The notes beneath the pieces were generated by a model, which was not told the DNA's origin, searched no databases, and was given only the letters and a program-made list of their open reading frames with translations. A stretch of DNA of 7,326 nucleotides, from assembly GCA_937982515.1 (NCBI GenBank), contig CALJMB010000131.1, positions 1 through 7,326 on the forward strand, read 5' to 3'. This DNA is from an uncultured Balneolaceae bacterium (GTDB lineage: Bacteria; Bacteroidota; Rhodothermia; Balneolales; Balneolaceae). Shown here in pieces: positions 6,655-7,326 of this stretch (positions within the stretch are counted from its first letter, which is position 1; every line of letters starts with the position of its first letter). The position numbers were made by a program, and so were the translations under genes.

Positions 6655-7221
6655 ATGCAAAACTATTTTAAAGTTATTACAGCGGTTTTAATCTTATTCA
6701 CTATATTTGCCTTGCCAAAGCAGAGTCTGGCTCAGTGGCACATCGGGGCATCCTATGAAATTCGTGAAGAAGTGCCTGAAAATGGGTTTGGCGTTCGCCT
6801 GGAGCGAAGCATACTGGGGGCAGTACCTGCGGTTGATGTACGGCTCCGGGGGCATTTTAGCTACTTCAGTGAAGATAACTATCTGGGCCGGGACGACATA
6901 GAATATGGTACCATCGAGAGTTATGACTTCGGCCTGGCGGCAACGGGCGGTATCTACGTGGGTTTACTTATGCCCTATATAGGAGTTGGTTTAGGCTCTA
7001 CAACTACGGATCTGAGAGATGCGGAAATCCCAACCGCAAACGATGGTGCTGAAAGCAGGTTATTCTGGAACGGTTTTATTGGGGCGGAATTGAGCCCTGT
7101 ACCGGCAATTAAGCCTTTTGTGGAGTACCGGATAAAATCTGCCGAGAGTTTTGATGAGCTGCGAGAGTCCGTAGGTGAAAGCAACGGGCGCCTTATCTTT
7201 GGCATATCTCTGTCGTTTTAG
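6655..7221 (+). CDS. Secreted small outer-membrane beta-barrel protein, function unknown
   Basis: This 188-residue protein begins with a clear signal peptide: Lys6, a hydrophobic core, and SLA|QW with cleavage near 26/27. The rest has alternating hydrophobic and polar residues in about eight segments: WHIGASYEI, FGVRLERSI, VDVRLRGHFSYF, YDFGLAATGGIY, PYIGVGLGSTT, LFWNGFIGAEL, IKPFVEYRIKSA and GRLIFGISLSF. It ends in phenylalanine, the usual outer-membrane assembly signal. This fits an eight-stranded barrel of the general OmpA/OmpW-like type; the barrel is inferred from pattern, not from a recognised motif. GGAAG (6644-6648) lies six bases before the ATG. A TTG six bases upstream (6649) is in frame but would overlap the spacer, so ATG was chosen. 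It stands alone, 145 nt after the pseudogene, and no role can be assigned. Confidence 0.8.
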   Translation: MQNYFKVITAVLILFTIFALPKQSLAQWHIGASYEIREEVPENGFGVRLERSILGAVPAVDVRLRGHFSYFSEDNYLGRDDIEYGTIESYDFGLAATGGIYVGLLMPYIGVGLGSTTTDLRDAEIPTANDGAESRLFWNGFIGAELSPVPAIKPFVEYRIKSAESFDELRESVGESNGRLIFGISLSF

Positions 7222-7237
7222 TTCACACACACTTTTT

Positions 7238-7272
7238 AAGCAGTAGCATATTTTCAGAGTATGTTACCGCTT
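7238..7272 (+). terminator. Imperfect hairpin after the barrel gene, possible terminator
   Basis: AAGC-A-GTAGCATA (7238-7250) pairs with TATGTTAC-C-GCTT (7260-7272), giving 12 pairs with one mismatch and one G-U pair around a nine-base loop. It starts 16 nt after the stop codon, where a terminator is expected. Only a few Ts, interrupted by a C, follow it, so efficiency would be low or Rho-assisted. The remaining bases to 7326 show no gene. Confidence 0.4.
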
Positions 7273-7326
7273 TCTCGCCCTGGTGTTATGTCAACTATAT
7301 AATAATCAGTCATTTTTGTAGCACAC

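Noticed and set aside
1..7326. CRISPR array, tRNA, rRNA, transposase or phage genes
   Set aside because: No regularly spaced repeats with unique spacers, no tRNA-like cloverleaf, no rRNA-like segment and no transposase, integrase or phage motifs were seen on either strand.

Overview
The window looks like a chromosomal segment of a member of the Bacteroidota/Balneolota group. The main reason is a SusC/SusD outer-membrane uptake pair, a system essentially confined to that group. Other support is the moderate GC content, the A-rich leader before the susC-like start, and an FG-GAP/VCBS-type protein remnant of a kind common in these genomes. The exact genus cannot be read from the sequence.

Layout: positions 1-656 hold no convincing gene. 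The first ~220 bases are a GC-rich block with a perfect 12-bp palindrome, five consecutive 11-bp tandem units and a G-rich stretch. It resembles a dispersed intergenic element more than coding DNA. From ~220 to 656 the DNA is AT-rich. It carries a 19-bp perfect dyad (308-326), a helically phased TTGCA/TGCAA cluster (355-388) and a third hairpin-like dyad (518-539), and is probably the control region of the operon. A SusC-like TonB-dependent transporter (657-3905, start reassigned downstream of the longest open frame) and a SusD-like surface lipoprotein (3933-5870) follow, 27 nt apart. They end at a strong intrinsic terminator (5892-5927).

After the terminator is the decayed C-terminal part of an FG-GAP/VCBS repeat protein (about 6061-6509). 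It is readable only across one frameshift and one in-frame stop, and it is the least expected thing in the window. A small gene for a secreted, predicted eight-stranded outer-membrane beta-barrel protein (6655-7221) follows, then an imperfect hairpin.

How it fits together: the SusC barrel and SusD lid should form one importer for a large nutrient, probably a glycan or peptide. No hydrolase, sulfatase or regulator gene lies in the window, so the substrate cannot be assigned. The FG-GAP pseudogene may be a former neighbour that has been lost. No clearly novel system was found. The best leads are the pseudogene, the operator-like dyads upstream of susC, the GC-rich repeat block, and a lone vicinal cysteine pair in the SusD protein.
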